Below the pieces are notes generated by a model. That model ran no database searches and had not been told where the DNA came from. It saw only the letters and a list, made by a program, of their open reading frames with translations. A DNA stretch of 64,000 bases from Arcuatula senhousia (taxonomy: Eukaryota; Mollusca; Bivalvia; Mytilida; Mytilidae), in the NCBI GenBank assembly GCA_963971305.1, contig OZ020307.1:48977702-49041701 (forward strand), in the 5' to 3' direction. Positions 48,601 to 57,170 of the stretch are shown one piece after another (positions within the stretch are counted from its first letter, which is position 1; every line of letters begins with the position of its first letter). A program made the position numbers and the translations under genes.

Positions 48601-51600
48601 AAGGGGTATTCAAACTATTGCCGGTAAGGCAAACCATATAACCCTGCTTGTTTAATGAGATTAATTTCTCTGTATGAAAATGTGATCCGGTATTGTTGAA
48701 ATACGCAGCAAACATACACAAAGCATCATTGCAATTCATTATGACCTCAATAGTATTTTCTATTTGATAAATTGTTGTTTTGATGCTACTGATAACCATT
48801 GAGAATTGGCTATTTTTCCAATCAGTTTCACATTTGTCTTGAAGTTTTTTCAAAAACAGAACTTTTTTCACCTTCAGTTTCCTAAGATCACTTGTTCGTT
48901 CGCTTAGTATTGTTACAGTCTTTCTACATCCAGCTAAAATAAGCTCCTTGTCATGTTCGCTGCAAGACATCACTTCGCAATGATTAAAGGACAATAATTT
49001 TTGCAACAGTTCCTTTAGTTCTCGCACATGGTCTAATTCACTAGTAAGTCTAGATTGTCTTTCTTTAAATGTCGGAGAATCCTCATAACCCCAAAGATCA
49101 ATTTCTCCTTTTGAACTTGGATTAATCTTTTTGCCATCTACACAAAGTTTATACGTTTTTGAATGATTGGGATCACATGCTGCCAAAGAGGCAATCATGG
49201 CATTCATAATACCAGGCGATTTTCCGTCCACAAAAGTTTTTTCATCCTCTAGCATTTTTCTATCAGGAACGACAAAGTTAACTTTTGATAAATGGGAACC
49301 AGACTCAGCATTTCCACCAGTACATTTTGGACCGCCCATATACCTTAAAAATCGTCCGTGAAACAAACGTAAACCGGTTTTCCAAAATAGCTTGATTTCA
49401 TTCGAGTATCGCATGTTATAAATTCCGTCACCAGTTCCATACCACCTTACAACATCTAAAAATAGCAAAAATGCTATATTGTCTAAAGGAAACACACCAT
49501 CTTTAACCAGTTTATGAAAGAGTACGTACTCGTTAAATTTACCTACTTTTTTCAGTTGTTCTACAACGGAGGGAAGCAGTGATATTATTTCCGAGTGTTC
49601 ATTGTCATTATCGTCGAGATATAAATCAGCTGCACCAGTTTCATTTGCTGTTTCAACATTTGCCACTATACCATTATGGTTTGATTTTGTAATTTTGCCA
49701 CAAGGACTATCTTTAACAACATTATTACATCTGGAAATGTGAATTGTGTTTGAAGTTTCATTTATTGAAATTGTTCTCCCTTGTTGCCGGCATATTTCAG
49801 GAATTATTTTAAAGTTATTCACTTTGATGTTGCTTTCCTCCTTTCGGGAAAATTTAAGTGTTTCTTCAGGGTGTGATTCAATTAAATGTGTCACTATTTC
49901 CGAGAAGGTTTGTTTGCATGTATCTTTACAGTATATGCACATGTAAACTGTATTCATGGCATGTCCTGCAAATAATAAAAAAAAATAGGATATCAATTAG
50001 GATTTTTTATGCAGAATGCTCTTAAACGTTCTTAAATGTTAATTTGTTTTGTTGTTGAATGTATTTTTCAATACAGTACAAAATTAGTTTCAATATATAC
50101 AGTACAAAATCAGTTTAAAATGTCCACGATCATGTTATTTACAGACAAAATCCTCTGAATAAGAGTTCATAGACCTTTATATAACTTGTGTCTTGCGGTA
50201 AAATGCGATATGGAACTACAAAATTGCAACATTTTAGAAATCTCCACAAGCTGCCGTACACTAAAACAAATTATGAATTTGCAAGTTCCCGTACATTTGT
50301 ATAACAAGCTGCCGTACACTGATTCGATTTTGTTTCCACGATTTAAGCGTCATTTCAGCCCCAGGGTCGTCTTTTCTTATATTTTTATTTTTAGTAAAAC
50401 ATTTTATTCAAAATTTATCAATTGGTTCTACCAGATATGCGTTAAATCGTTGAATATTATGTTGTTTGATGTCGTGATCTCACTTTTCACCAGTACCAGG
50501 TCAACATTTTTTAACTCGTTTTCATATAAAACCCTTTCGTACGACTCTGTTAAAAGACACACAACTTGTCAATTAACATATGCGTCAATCGATTTTAACT
50601 TCAACTCGAAAAAGCTTGTTACATAAGCAAAAAATAGAATTTCTTACCTTCAGTGGCGTTTGTCATTTGACATGTCTCGCTTCAACTAGTACCAAGTTCC
50701 GGTTTCGCTCCCACACAGTGACATTGAAACACAAAAAAATAAACATTTTAGCATAATACAAAAACAATATACCACCCTCCTAGTTTTATGTGCCTATGAA
50801 TTACAATGTGTATATGTATTTGCAGATAAAACACCGACCGAGAGTCTGTCTTCGACAAAGTCAACGTCCCAATCTGGTAGTTGTAATATAATATGTAATA
50901 CTAGTATATTTTTTCATAAAATAAATTACAAACTTTTGTACATACATGACATACATTGCTATTTTGTAAGTATTTCCAAATTTGCTACTTTCCTGATCAA
51001 GTTTGTTTAGTAATAAGGACAGTTCTTTTTGAAAATTTCCATACGGTTACCAAGAATTATTACTAACAAAAACTGTCAACCTAGTAAAAACTTTGTTTAT
51101 TGTCACATGTAAAAATGCTCCTTCTGTCAATTTTCATGTCACAATTTTAGGTTGCTGGTTGTAATCGCTTCAACTGTCTTATCATCTAGCATTTCGAGCT
51201 GACAAAGAATTAAAAAAATAAATATTAATTTGAATAGACTTATATTACATTTTAATTTGTAGCGAATACATGTATGTTTGATTAATTAAACATGAGAAAA
51301 TGGAGGTCTGCAAAATGAACTTTTTGTATATTATTTTACTAGGTGTAATCATTGGAACAGTCCTAGGAACATTTATATTACTGTGTGTATTGGTAGCAGT
51401 TGTGATTTTAATCGGGTATGTTAAATGTAAATAGCAAAATATCTGGTTCACTAATAACATGATGCAATTTGACCCTAAACGGAGTAATTTCTTGAAAACA
51501 TTTTGGCAGCTCATTAAAGGAAATAACAAAATGTCACTCTTTTATGTCCTTGAAATATGGATATTTCATATTCATAATCGTGTTAATTTATTCGACCTAT

Positions 51601-52395
51601 TTGCTGTTGTTGATTTTTTATTTTAACAAACAAAATTACAAACAACATAAACAGTTTGGTGTATGGTATTTAGCTTTGATCTTTGGTATGTTAATGTAAT
51701 ATCATGAGTTGATGTATTGCGTACCAAAGGCTTTATCATACTCTAGTCTATGAAATACTTCAAGGAGTAACATATCATAAGCATCATTTGAAAAAATAAA
51801 CACTGAAAGGTAATTTTATAATATCCAAATAATTTTAATTGATATATTAATATTATATTAAAATAGCCATTAAAACTGGGAATTTGAACCCAAATCATGC
51901 AAGGCTTGTCTAGGCCATTATTTTTTCTATCCCTTAGGCGCTTGGACAAAGTATCGCGTACTGTATTAACGTGACCCTCTTTTTATTTTCATCTTTAATG
52001 CATGCATCCAATTTATGTTCTTCATGCAAACATTGGAAAAGGTTCTACTCAGTATCGTTTGAACTCAAAACTGTCAACTACTTACTAGACATTTTTAGAT
52101 TGAGCTTTTCAATTCTTTTAGACGGAGATTTCAAAAAAAACACAGTGACGGTAATATTTCAACTGATGATCATCATGACCATTACGAAAGTTGTGTACCA
52201 GACAACCTACACAATGAATACACCCTTACTACACCTTCCACAACTAGCATTTATGCCAATTGCGAAAATGTGAAGACCATTTCTAACGAAGATAACACCA
52301 TAGAAGAAAAGATGTACCAATATCCCCATAATCAAGAGGGTACATATGATAGTATGAGAATAAACGACTATGAAAATGAAAATGTGTATGAATGA
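26408..52395 (+). CDS. Gene B: tandem paralogue of the lectin/MAM membrane receptor
   Basis: Eight coding exons: 26408-26477, 32336-32608, 36582-36677, 38468-38821, 39278-39544, 50826-50876, 51343-51415, 52122-52395. All introns are GT-AG, and the joined frame is open for 485 codons. Layout: signal peptide (1-23), SUEL-like domain (24-114), MAM-like domain (115-264), second SUEL-like domain (265-353), one 17-residue stalk module (354-370), transmembrane helix (371-394), cytoplasmic tail (395-485). Exon phases match gene A throughout, and exons 1, 4 and 5 have identical lengths. It differs by a very short stalk and a shorter tail. Introns 1 and 5 are swollen to 5.9 and 11.3 kb by DNA transposons. 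Function (surface recognition and tyrosine-based signalling) is inferred from the domains. Confidence 0.8.
26831..27072 (+). repeat. Left inverted end of the 26.8-32.1 kb element
   Basis: Reverse complement of 31822-32065; includes TGAGGTATAACACACCCACC and CACAAGTTAGCCATTACAT. Confidence 0.75.
28080..28570 (+). pseudogene. Pif1-type helicase relic (C-terminal part)
   Basis: Across three frames the translation gives pieces typical of the C-terminal half of Pif1-family DNA helicases: RLFARNFDK, LMDHPGDS, LMLVKNL, then MWDNLVTVKFKDDN and finally SRHQLPLVLSYGITIYKSKG with LTMD, the motif VI region. Stops and frameshifts separate the pieces, so it is inactive. It belongs to the element 26831-32065. 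Confidence 0.65.
28571..28992 (+). pseudogene. PHD-finger-like tail following the helicase relic
   Basis: The frame running to the stop at 28990-28992 reads CTQCDLCDKWYDRMYQG and then WYCNQCYK, the CxxC...W...W.C..C layout of a PHD finger; the usual His is not obvious. Upstream is a Lys-rich stretch with frame breaks. Pif1 plus a PHD-like end suggests one transposon-encoded protein. Confidence 0.5.
29109..29675 (-). pseudogene. Transposase-like fragment
   Basis: 188 open codons on the reverse strand. A coiled, charged middle (EKENIDPISFKTNLIDSLKK) precedes GMRWPKDVICLTFTLYNRNP, resembling the segment before the catalytic core in THAP/P-type transposases. No DDE residues are included, and no clean start. 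It is convergent to the helicase relic within the same element. The assignment is tentative. Confidence 0.4.
29735..30790 (+). pseudogene. Family R reverse transcriptase pseudogene nested in the element
   Basis: Broken frames cover the longest part of family R in the window: YCIPTLHKNPYNERYIAGSS, GTIFTPFLSDLFLYSYE, then FGYINDVLIGNN where the catalytic IDD has become IND. The end reads PPAYGVYISQL. The PKLHK-like box and GT...PL.ADLF.Y.YE resemble Penelope-like elements; LINE type cannot be excluded. Confidence 0.65.
31822..32065 (-). repeat. Right inverted end of the 26.8-32.1 kb element
   Basis: Reverse complement of 26831-27072; ends TTTTTTTTCTG. Confidence 0.75.
32336..32608 (+). CDS. 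Gene B exon 2: SUEL/Gal-lectin-like domain 1
   Basis: Phase 1-1 exon of 91 codons. IKIVNVTLIDQTTEC, ISQSVVDYLKQKCDGRTSC and SCINEFGYFNYKYKC parallel gene A exon 2 closely. Acceptor TTATTTTCAG; donor AATG|GTAAAT. Confidence 0.8.
32960..34610 (+). repeat. Long-unit tandem repeat, three diverged copies
   Basis: Units near 32960-33180, 33770-34170 and 34400-34610 share ATGTTCTATTT.TAGC, GGCGGCCATG-like, CCAAGTT.A.TTTCAATTGGACTTA and CTCCTACA.GG phrases. The array ends in GGACGGACGACGGACGACGG. A segment around 33640-33690 contains a perfect short hairpin, GCGGGCACTTCGTGCCCGC. Confidence 0.6.
35063..35571 (+). mobile_element. 5'-truncated family R retroelement fragment
   Basis: Forward strand. 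YGVYVSQFIRYSRACRTYID through KFYGRNNVLLDKYGISIS, a stop, then the 3' UTR ending GGTACCTCTGCTTCTG. Confidence 0.7.
36396..36520 (-). repeat. Interspersed repeat, inverted copy of 23750-23880
   Basis: Contains GTGATTACGTGAAATCCCC and GGGATTACACGTAATCTCT. Confidence 0.6.
36582..36677 (+). CDS. Gene B exon 3: first part of MAM-like domain
   Basis: 32 codons, phase 1-1. EQCHFN ... LWCGWTSYGDQNFRW matches gene A exon 3. The donor is CGTA|GTAAGA; this choice keeps phase 1 and joins in frame to SFGDVHF of exon 4. Confidence 0.7.
36678..38467 (+). other. Gene B intron 3
   Basis: Carries a family R 3' UTR fragment (36795-37046, reverse strand) and two diverged copies of a repeat with the phrase TGCTGGTG...ATCACAA (about 37160-37260 and 37400-37620). 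Nothing coding was recognised. Confidence 0.5.
36795..37046 (-). mobile_element. Family R 3' UTR fragment
   Basis: Reverse strand, matching the UTR at 8318-8560 and 53430-53718 (GGAACCACTTACTCTTTCGG, TTTCGGACTTTTGACACTCG). Confidence 0.6.
38468..38821 (+). CDS. Gene B exon 4: remainder of MAM-like domain
   Basis: 118 codons, phase 1-1. DMCFEFEYYISCKTHSLLVF, KHGTGR and IRIFNYTVFENNCEG align with gene A exon 4 with no length change. Confidence 0.75.
39278..39544 (+). CDS. Gene B exon 5: second SUEL-like cysteine-rich domain
   Basis: 89 codons, phase 1-1, seven cysteines. Ends PACFWKYDIALEYVCEG. Acceptor TTTTCTCAAAG; the same length and cysteine spacing as gene A exon 5. Confidence 0.75.
39653..40181 (-). 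mobile_element. SINE-like element (family S) with 13-bp target duplication
   Basis: Reverse strand: head CCCGTGCGGGTTCCGTGTGG at 40179, tail (CTAA)n seen as (TTAG)n from 39653. The target GAAAATCACAATA is repeated at 39640-39652 and 40182-40194. Confidence 0.85.
40245..40659 (-). mobile_element. SINE-like element (family S2), target duplication
   Basis: Reverse strand; same family as 16076-16571 (CCCGTGCGGGGCC head, ACCCCTTCACTCA tail). The flanks TCATGTCCGTGG (40233-40244) and TCATGTCCATGG (40660-40671) match with one difference. Confidence 0.75.
40933..41347 (+). repeat. Left terminal inverted repeat, with promoter/first exon
   Basis: Reverse complement of 50306-50720. Includes ATG at 40987, the splice donor GAAG|GTAAG at 41006, and at its inner edge the subterminal motif GTACGGCAGCTT (41336-41347), repeated at 41370-41381 and 41394-41405. 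Confidence 0.9.
41748..42341 (+). CDS. Six-finger C2H2/C2HC zinc-finger protein carried by the transposon
   Basis: 197 codons from an ATG that directly follows a good acceptor (CTTTCACATTTCAG). An in-frame ATG at 41664 would add 28 residues. Fingers in order: YNCTSC...HTKRMH, FICETC...HVKNSH, YICNIC...HVASH, DKCKAC...HMETC (C2HC), HTCPIC...HCRGKH, YGCSSC...HLKVC (C2HC). Likely binds DNA; it could recognise the subterminal repeats or act as a regulator (inference). The first exon in the left inverted repeat would splice here, but its ATGs are out of frame, so they would act as short upstream ORFs. An AATAAA at 42801-42806 is a possible poly(A) signal. Confidence 0.75.
   Translation: MNSSMLSVDLSGEEEVFRRVYNCTSCNYYTDSKSNLNKHTKRMHEIRNQKTSMFICETCGKVLKSQFGLQLHVKNSHTKEYRYICNICQKGYNQRIPFRYHVASHSNVGQDKCKACRKEFNSSGSLKRHMETCPSSKSNTRPHTCPICQSSFSRKYRLDEHCRGKHGDKKYGCSSCGKRFGWRSSLKAHLKVCKASN
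42342..44807. other. Non-coding middle of the transposon
   Basis: AT-rich 3' flank of the zinc-finger gene, then a molluscan-type repeat: tandem units of about 150 bp at 43500-43930 sharing GGAAGTAGATGA, GAGGAGGCA.GGTA.AACTCA and AGAAGCCGAGAAATCTGTTA, ending in GGACGGACAGACGGACGG. Probably a later insertion between the convergent genes. Confidence 0.55.
44808..44979 (-). CDS. Last exon of the second transposon protein
   Basis: Minus strand. Acceptor CTTTTTAG at 44980-44981, then DHMFDSIERAKRKPKRRLVT through HKRLGIEID and TAA. The phase (completing a Lys codon) fits the donor at 45618, giving a 498-residue protein with 45619-46943. Strongly basic, possibly a nuclear localisation or DNA-binding tail. 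Confidence 0.75.
45619..46943 (-). CDS. Second transposon protein: putative C-terminal half of a DDE-like transposase
   Basis: Minus strand, first exon of a 498-residue product (45619-46943 joined to 44808-44979). Without splicing the frame would end at 45615. Visible: SYLFSFLDPHHLLTNCR at about residue 185 and LGSLEAENFFGEFQDLDP at about 350, with SHVEDLVDKQSDSIAMETFS between. D.PHLLK.R followed by a late E...FF is the order of the last part of the catalytic core in P/THAP-type transposases, so a transposase role is plausible, though not proven. It starts 29 bp after the stop of the nuclease protein, suggesting a shared transcript or alternative splicing. Not recognised as a named family. 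Confidence 0.6.
46973..50666 (-). CDS. Transposon protein: C2H2 finger, transposase-like segments and YqaJ nuclease domain
   Basis: Minus strand, two exons: 50648-50666 inside the right inverted repeat (MTNATE), and 46973-49965; joined frame 1003 residues. Acceptor ATTATTTGCAG. N-terminal C2H2 finger (YMCIYCKDTC...HLIESH). At about 280, LCVDGKKINPSSKGEIDLWG resembles the first-Asp strand of an RNase H-like transposase. At about 465-690, a YqaJ-type PD-(D/E)XK nuclease: SDGWFYERKKSNVTGSS, KNELNAV, VSPDG, YGIEIKCPF, YYVCQVLSEMNSLGVDKLLY. At about 800, GIYCPVISYDGQWAR resembles the second-Asp strand. The nuclease thus seems inserted within a transposase core whose last part is in the next gene. 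The tail is Ser/Asn/Glu-rich and disordered. Confidence 0.75.
50306..50720 (-). repeat. Right terminal inverted repeat, with first exon of the nuclease gene
   Basis: Mirror of 40933-41347. On the minus strand it supplies ATG at 50666, the six codons MTNATE and the donor at 50647. Subterminal motifs (reverse complement of GTACGGCAGCTT) lie at 50306-50317 and 50248-50259, with a variant at 50283-50294. The outer tip on the plus strand is CACAGTG. Confidence 0.9.
50826..50876 (+). CDS. Gene B exon 6: single stalk module
   Basis: 51 nt, phase 1-1, DKTPTESLSSTKSTSQS. It lies only 106 bp beyond the transposon end; acceptor ATTTGCAG is intact. Confidence 0.75.
51343..51415 (+). CDS. Gene B exon 7: transmembrane helix
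   Basis: GVIIGTVLGTFILLCVLVAV VILI, fully hydrophobic; phase 1 in, phase 2 out, as in gene A. Acceptor ATTTTACTAG, donor CGG|GTATGT. Confidence 0.8.
51416..52121 (+). other. Gene B intron 7
   Basis: AT-rich, no repeats or coding signal recognised. Confidence 0.5.
52122..52395 (+). CDS. Gene B exon 8: tyrosine-rich cytoplasmic tail
   Basis: 91 codons to TGA 52393-52395. Starts with RRFQKK, then HYESC, EYTLTT, SIYANCENV, KMYQYPHNQEGTYDSMRIND and YENENVYE at the very C-terminus. EGTYD and ENVY match gene A. No canonical ITAM/ITIM. The gene ends right after the ENVY motif, where gene A continues with two further tyrosine blocks. Confidence 0.75.
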
Positions 52396-52483
52396 AACAG
52401 TGGAGATTTGTACTATTCTTTTCGGCAAAACATTTAAATGATACGTTAGATTTCTATAGTTAATGTGCGAAAAATTAAGAATA

Positions 52484-52715
52484 GGACCCGTAGGATCCCC
52501 ATGTAGGAGGCTAAATTTCCCGTCCCTACCCGTCATTCCTTTTTCCAGTGGCAGTCAAAACTCTCCTACCCGATTGGCCTTGTGTCCCCATTTCCTCCAC
52601 TTCATCATCATTTCATGTTCATTATATCACCAATTTCATGTTCATCTCCCGGATATAGCCGAAATCGTGGTGCTTGGGAGTAAAGCAATAACTAACTAAC
52701 TAACTAACTCTATGA
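52484..52715 (+). mobile_element. SINE-like element (family S), 5'-truncated
   Basis: GGACCCGTAGGATCCCCATG through GGGAGTAAAGCAATAACTAA with (CTAA)n tail; 90 bp after the stop codon of gene B, so possibly in its 3' UTR. Confidence 0.75.
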
Positions 52716-52944
52716 TACTACTCACATTATATTAAATTATGAGGAGTTTGAAACGTGTGACCCTATTTTTTGTAAGTTTATAAATATAAAAACTTTTTTT
52801 TCAAATTATATATCTCTGAGAACAAACTTTTATAATAATAATGACCAGATCAGTATTATATCTAACAAAATACAGCTGAAGCAATGCAAAACATTTATTC
52901 ATGTGCAATCATTAAAACGACTTCTTACAATTTCTTCTAGACAA

Positions 52945-53718
52945 AAAAGACCATAGACTAGCTCTCTCTTTCAACCTCACGTTCCGTTTTATTGATGAAG
53001 TCCTTTCACTAAATAATTCTCAATTTGGTGACTTTCTCCATCTCATATATCCCCAGGAGCTTGAGATAAAGAACACAACGGATTCTATGAAGTCTGCTTC
53101 ATATTTAGATCTACATCTCGAAACTGACTTTCAAGGAAGACTTTCAACAAGGATCTATGACAAACGTGATGACTTCAACTTTCCAATCGTCAACTTTCCC
53201 TACTTGTGTAGCAACATTCCGTCCGCTCCAGCTTATGGAGTTAACGTATCTCAATTGATTCGTTACTCCAGAGCGTGCGGGACTAACATCGATTTCCTTA
53301 GCAGAGCGACACGTCTGACGCTAAAATTGCTCACACAGGGTTATGTTGCTCCTCGGTTGCTGTCTTTGTTTAATAAATTTAACGGAAGACATCATGCACT
53401 TATAGACAAATATGGGATTTCGATCTGAGTGCAGATGTTGGTTTGTCATAGGGTTTTGTTTCGTCTTCCTTTACCGGATTTGACACGCTGAATAGACTAA
53501 TGGCAACGCGACGGGTGTGCTATAGCAAGCAGGAACTGTACCTGAGTTCACTCTTGTTTCGACTGAAGTTCGCGTTGTTGATTGACATTCAGTTATTTTG
53601 TATTTCCATGTTTTACATGTTGTCTGTTTTTGTCCCGTTCTTGTTGGTGTTTACTGGTTTTGTCTCTGCCCTTTCGGACTTTTTACATTCGGATACCCCA
53701 TTGGTACCTCTGCTTCAT
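52945..53718 (+). pseudogene. Family R reverse transcriptase end, 5'-truncated
   Basis: Reads LTFRFIDEVLSLNN (catalytic IDD changed to IDE), SASYLDLHLETD, DKRDDFNFPIVNFPYLCSN, IRYSRACGTNIDF, GRHHALIDKYGISI and stop, then the 3' UTR ending GGTACCTCTGCTTCATG. Inactive. Confidence 0.75.
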
Positions 53719-56700
53719 GCAACTAATTGAGGCTCCGAATGTGAAATACGGACAGAAGGACTAAAACATAATTGGATACTTGTTATCATCACCAAATCGA
53801 TGATTTTAGCGGAATACAACAAGGGGGTGTAAGACAACCTGGGTAGGCAATCATATCTTTGAAATCCCGGTACCAAACCAGGACAATGTGTCAGTCTTGT
53901 TTTGTCTTTCCTATCGGACTTTTGTAATTGACTCTTTTTGTTCGATGGTTTTGTTGATACCTTAATGCATGTTGATTGTGGCACCTATTTTATTTTCAAT
54001 TATAGCTTCTTTAATTTAAACTTTTAATTTCAAGGAAATAATTTGATACCATAGGGGGTCTGAGGAGGGGTATTTTCATACCCCCTTAAATGATGTAAAG
54101 GATATAAGCTAGTTATATAAGTTAGTTAGTTAGTCAATTATTGCTTTACTCCTACTCCCAAGCAGCACAAATTTGGCTATATCCGGGAGATGAACATGAA
54201 AGTGGTGATACAATGAACATGAAATGATGATGAAGTGGAGGAAATGGGGACACAAGGCCAATCTGACTCCCACTGGAAAAAGAAGTGATGGGTAGGGACG
54301 GGAATTTATCCTCCTGCTTGGGGATCCTACGGGTCTTACTCTTACCGAGAGCTGCAGCAAGGTTCTTTAACGTGCGAGGAACGTGACATTTTTCCCAACA
54401 CGGTGCACCACTATGGTTTGCGGTCAGGTTTTCCGCATTATCGCCTTACGACCCTGCATCTCTCCATGTCAGGACAATAATTGAGAATTTTAACTTTGAA
54501 TCTGTATGTTGAACTCTAAATAAGGACAGTAACTCTTAGTATGATATCCTTTTTTGGCAAGCATTACATGTGGATGAAGCCGAAAGTTTCAAATTACGTT
54601 CGCTAGCGTACATGTACCTTGTGTCTTCTGCAGCAGAATAAAATAACATGTTTAAGTATACTTTGATATCCTGCAGAACAGCGTTACATGTAATGTCATC
54701 AGTTAATAGACAGCCTTTATACAATATAAAAGTTATACGTTAATGTGTTTACATATTGAATTTATGTTATCGCTTCATTAGCAGAAAGGAAGATATGCAT
54801 GAATAGATAAGTGACCACTTTAGGGTCATTTACCTTTAAAGGAGTCGTCTGACAACTTAAACATACAAACCTTTTTGTAGATACATGTATTATCAAGTTA
54901 AAATTTTAAGCAATCAACAGCTTTTCTCTTTCTGCTTTTGATTTGAAGACGCATAAGACACATCAAATAACAAAATAACAAAAAGCTCAATATAACCTTT
55001 GTTGACGGAGCTATGCATTGACATATGCAGCTCAATAAAGAAATATTGTTAAATACACTTAAATGCAATCTTTTTACGAGCAAACAATGAACGCATTTGT
55101 CATAATTTTAATCCTCGGCCCCTTTGCACAACAAATATGTTACCTTTCTTTGTTCATTGTTTAATTTTTGTATAAACCGTATGGCTGTCGGTATGCTTAT
55201 TACTTTATAGTACAAAAATGTATAAATTTGTTACTTTTTCATAAGTATAGTGATATTATCTTTTCTCTTATTGTCTATTGTACTTTATAATGTTTGATGT
55301 TCAAATTTGGGCTTTCTGTATTAAAAAAAAACCTTTGAACTTTGAACTTTGTAATTTTCCAAGAAAAATGTAAACGGATATTGTAGGGTTTTTGGCACTT
55401 ACTGCAAGTAGAGAAGTAAAAGAATATTTCTGTATAAACAATTGCAAGCAATGTTGTTTAAAGCTACAGTGTTATAACTTGATCGTAGCTCTTCGGGTCC
55501 TTTACTTCATTCAATGAGATATGAACCTGTGATGTTGTAAATTGTTGAATATTTTCGTTATAGTATCCTCTTTTCGTTATTTTTAAGGTTTTATCTAAAT
55601 GATATTAGTAACATGCTTTATAAATGTAGGTCAAAAATCTGTTCTTAATTTATTCGGATGAAAAATTTAGAGGATTCGGATCCCAGATTTCCCGTCAAAT
55701 TTTAAAATGGTTAATCTTTAAAATATGATTTTTTTCATGAATTTTACTTTTAGTTTTTCTATTATGATTGGCAGCCAAAACTCTCTTCTTCGATTGGCAT
55801 TGCGTCCCCTTTCCTCCACTTCATCATCATTTCATATTCATTGTATCACCACTTCCGGATAAAGCCGAAATACTAACTCATATTATAATGATTGACAAGT
55901 TTGAGGGGCATTTAATTACTATTATCCCCTTTTTATACCCCGCAACACGCAATTGCGATGAATTATGTTATACCCTCATTTTTTTCCTGTGTTTGTACGT
56001 CCGTCCGTCCTCCGAAGGTTTCAAAATGATAACATGAAAACGCGTCAAATGATTTGAATGATATTTTGCAAAGCTGTTAAGTGCAAGAAAATGCAGGTCA
56101 AATTTAATTTTCAGGATGATCCGAAAAAAGTTATCGAAGATTTGCCACTTTGTAAATTTTCTAAATTTGAAAACGATGAAATTTTCTGGCCTAAGAAAGA
56201 TAACTATTTTTTCCGTCTCTGTATATATTGATAGTATATACATTATATATTATACGTCAAATATATTGTTGAATATCGTGGCGGGGTTTAATTTAATGTC
56301 CCATTGGATGCCTTATCTTTATTAATGTCTTAAATCATCTACTGAAAACAAAATAAGGACCAAAATTAGCTTATAAAACCGCAGCTAGTTATTAACTTTG
56401 TGAGGGTTGTATAATAAAATAACATAAAATACTCTCCTTAACATTTTATTTGTTTTTTTTTCTTGAACATTTGATATTTTTGTTTCTAGAAACAGGGAGT
56501 ATATTAATTATAGAACTTAATAAGGAACATTTTTTCTGAAGGTCAGCATAAATTTGGTGTTTATTGGTTATTAACTTAGGCTGCCCATCAGTTATTGATG
56601 AAGACAATTTTAAAACACTTGACGTTCGAGGACATTTTAAATAAGTTTACTTCCGAGAGAGGGTGGTTATCAAACGATGATCATAGGATTTCAAAAAGAG

Positions 56701-57170
56701 CTTAATGGGAAAGTTCACATTCTATATCTTTATGATCTTCAAGTGGTTAAAAATACATGTATAATTCTGGATTACATGTACATATTTCAAGCTTATTATG
56801 TCAACATGATTAAAAGAAGACAGAAGAAATAAAACATGATGGGTTAAGGTAGATTTTACATGTAGCTGAAAATGTTGAAAAAAAATAAGGAACACCAAAC
56901 ATGGATGCCAACGCTATGCCCAAACAAAAAGGAAAGTAGATATCTGACAGATCTGAAAAATGCTAAGAACATACAATTTGTCCTACTGAACAATCCTAAT
57001 TTCAAATTATTTTCATTTACGATTTTGAGAAAAGCTTGACGGAAACCCACAACTTTAATATCGACCCAGTCCTAAACAGGAAGTAGACGTCTGACAGCTG
57101 TGAACGTTTCACTAGTAAGCCATAAATAGTCTGAAATGGCCAAACAAGATACTTTTTAACTGAACAAATC
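53719..57170. other. Intergenic, mostly unrecognised
   Basis: AT-rich sequence. Contains a SINE copy at 54115-54480, a SINE trace at 55770-55870 (TCCTCCACTTCATCATCATT) and repeats with CGTCCGTCCGTCCTCCG near 56000. No gene was recognised. Confidence 0.45.
54115..54480 (-). mobile_element. SINE-like element (family S), head truncated
   Basis: Reverse strand: (TTAG)n, TTGCTTTACTCC, ATATCCGGGAGATGAACATG, GTGACATTTTTCCCAACACG; stops at CATGTCAGG. Confidence 0.75.

Larger units (their letters stand above)
40933..50720. mobile_element. 9.8-kb DNA transposon encoding a YqaJ-nuclease/DDE-like transposase
   Basis: Bounded by 415-bp inverted repeats (40933-41347, 50306-50720) with about three differences, and by a candidate 5-bp direct repeat ACATT (40928-40932, 50721-50725). 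Tips read inward are CAATGTGTGGGAGC and CACTGTGTGGGAGC. Cargo: a six-finger zinc-finger gene (+), and on the minus strand a nuclease/transposase gene followed by a second, spliced gene. It sits in intron 5 of gene B. The high identity of the ends and the open frames suggest recent insertion. The combination is not one I can assign to a named superfamily. Confidence 0.85.

Noticed and set aside
50714..50720. A true V(D)J-type recombination signal
   Set aside because: The heptamer-like CACAGTG is the tip of the transposon; no nonamer at 12 or 23 bp was seen.
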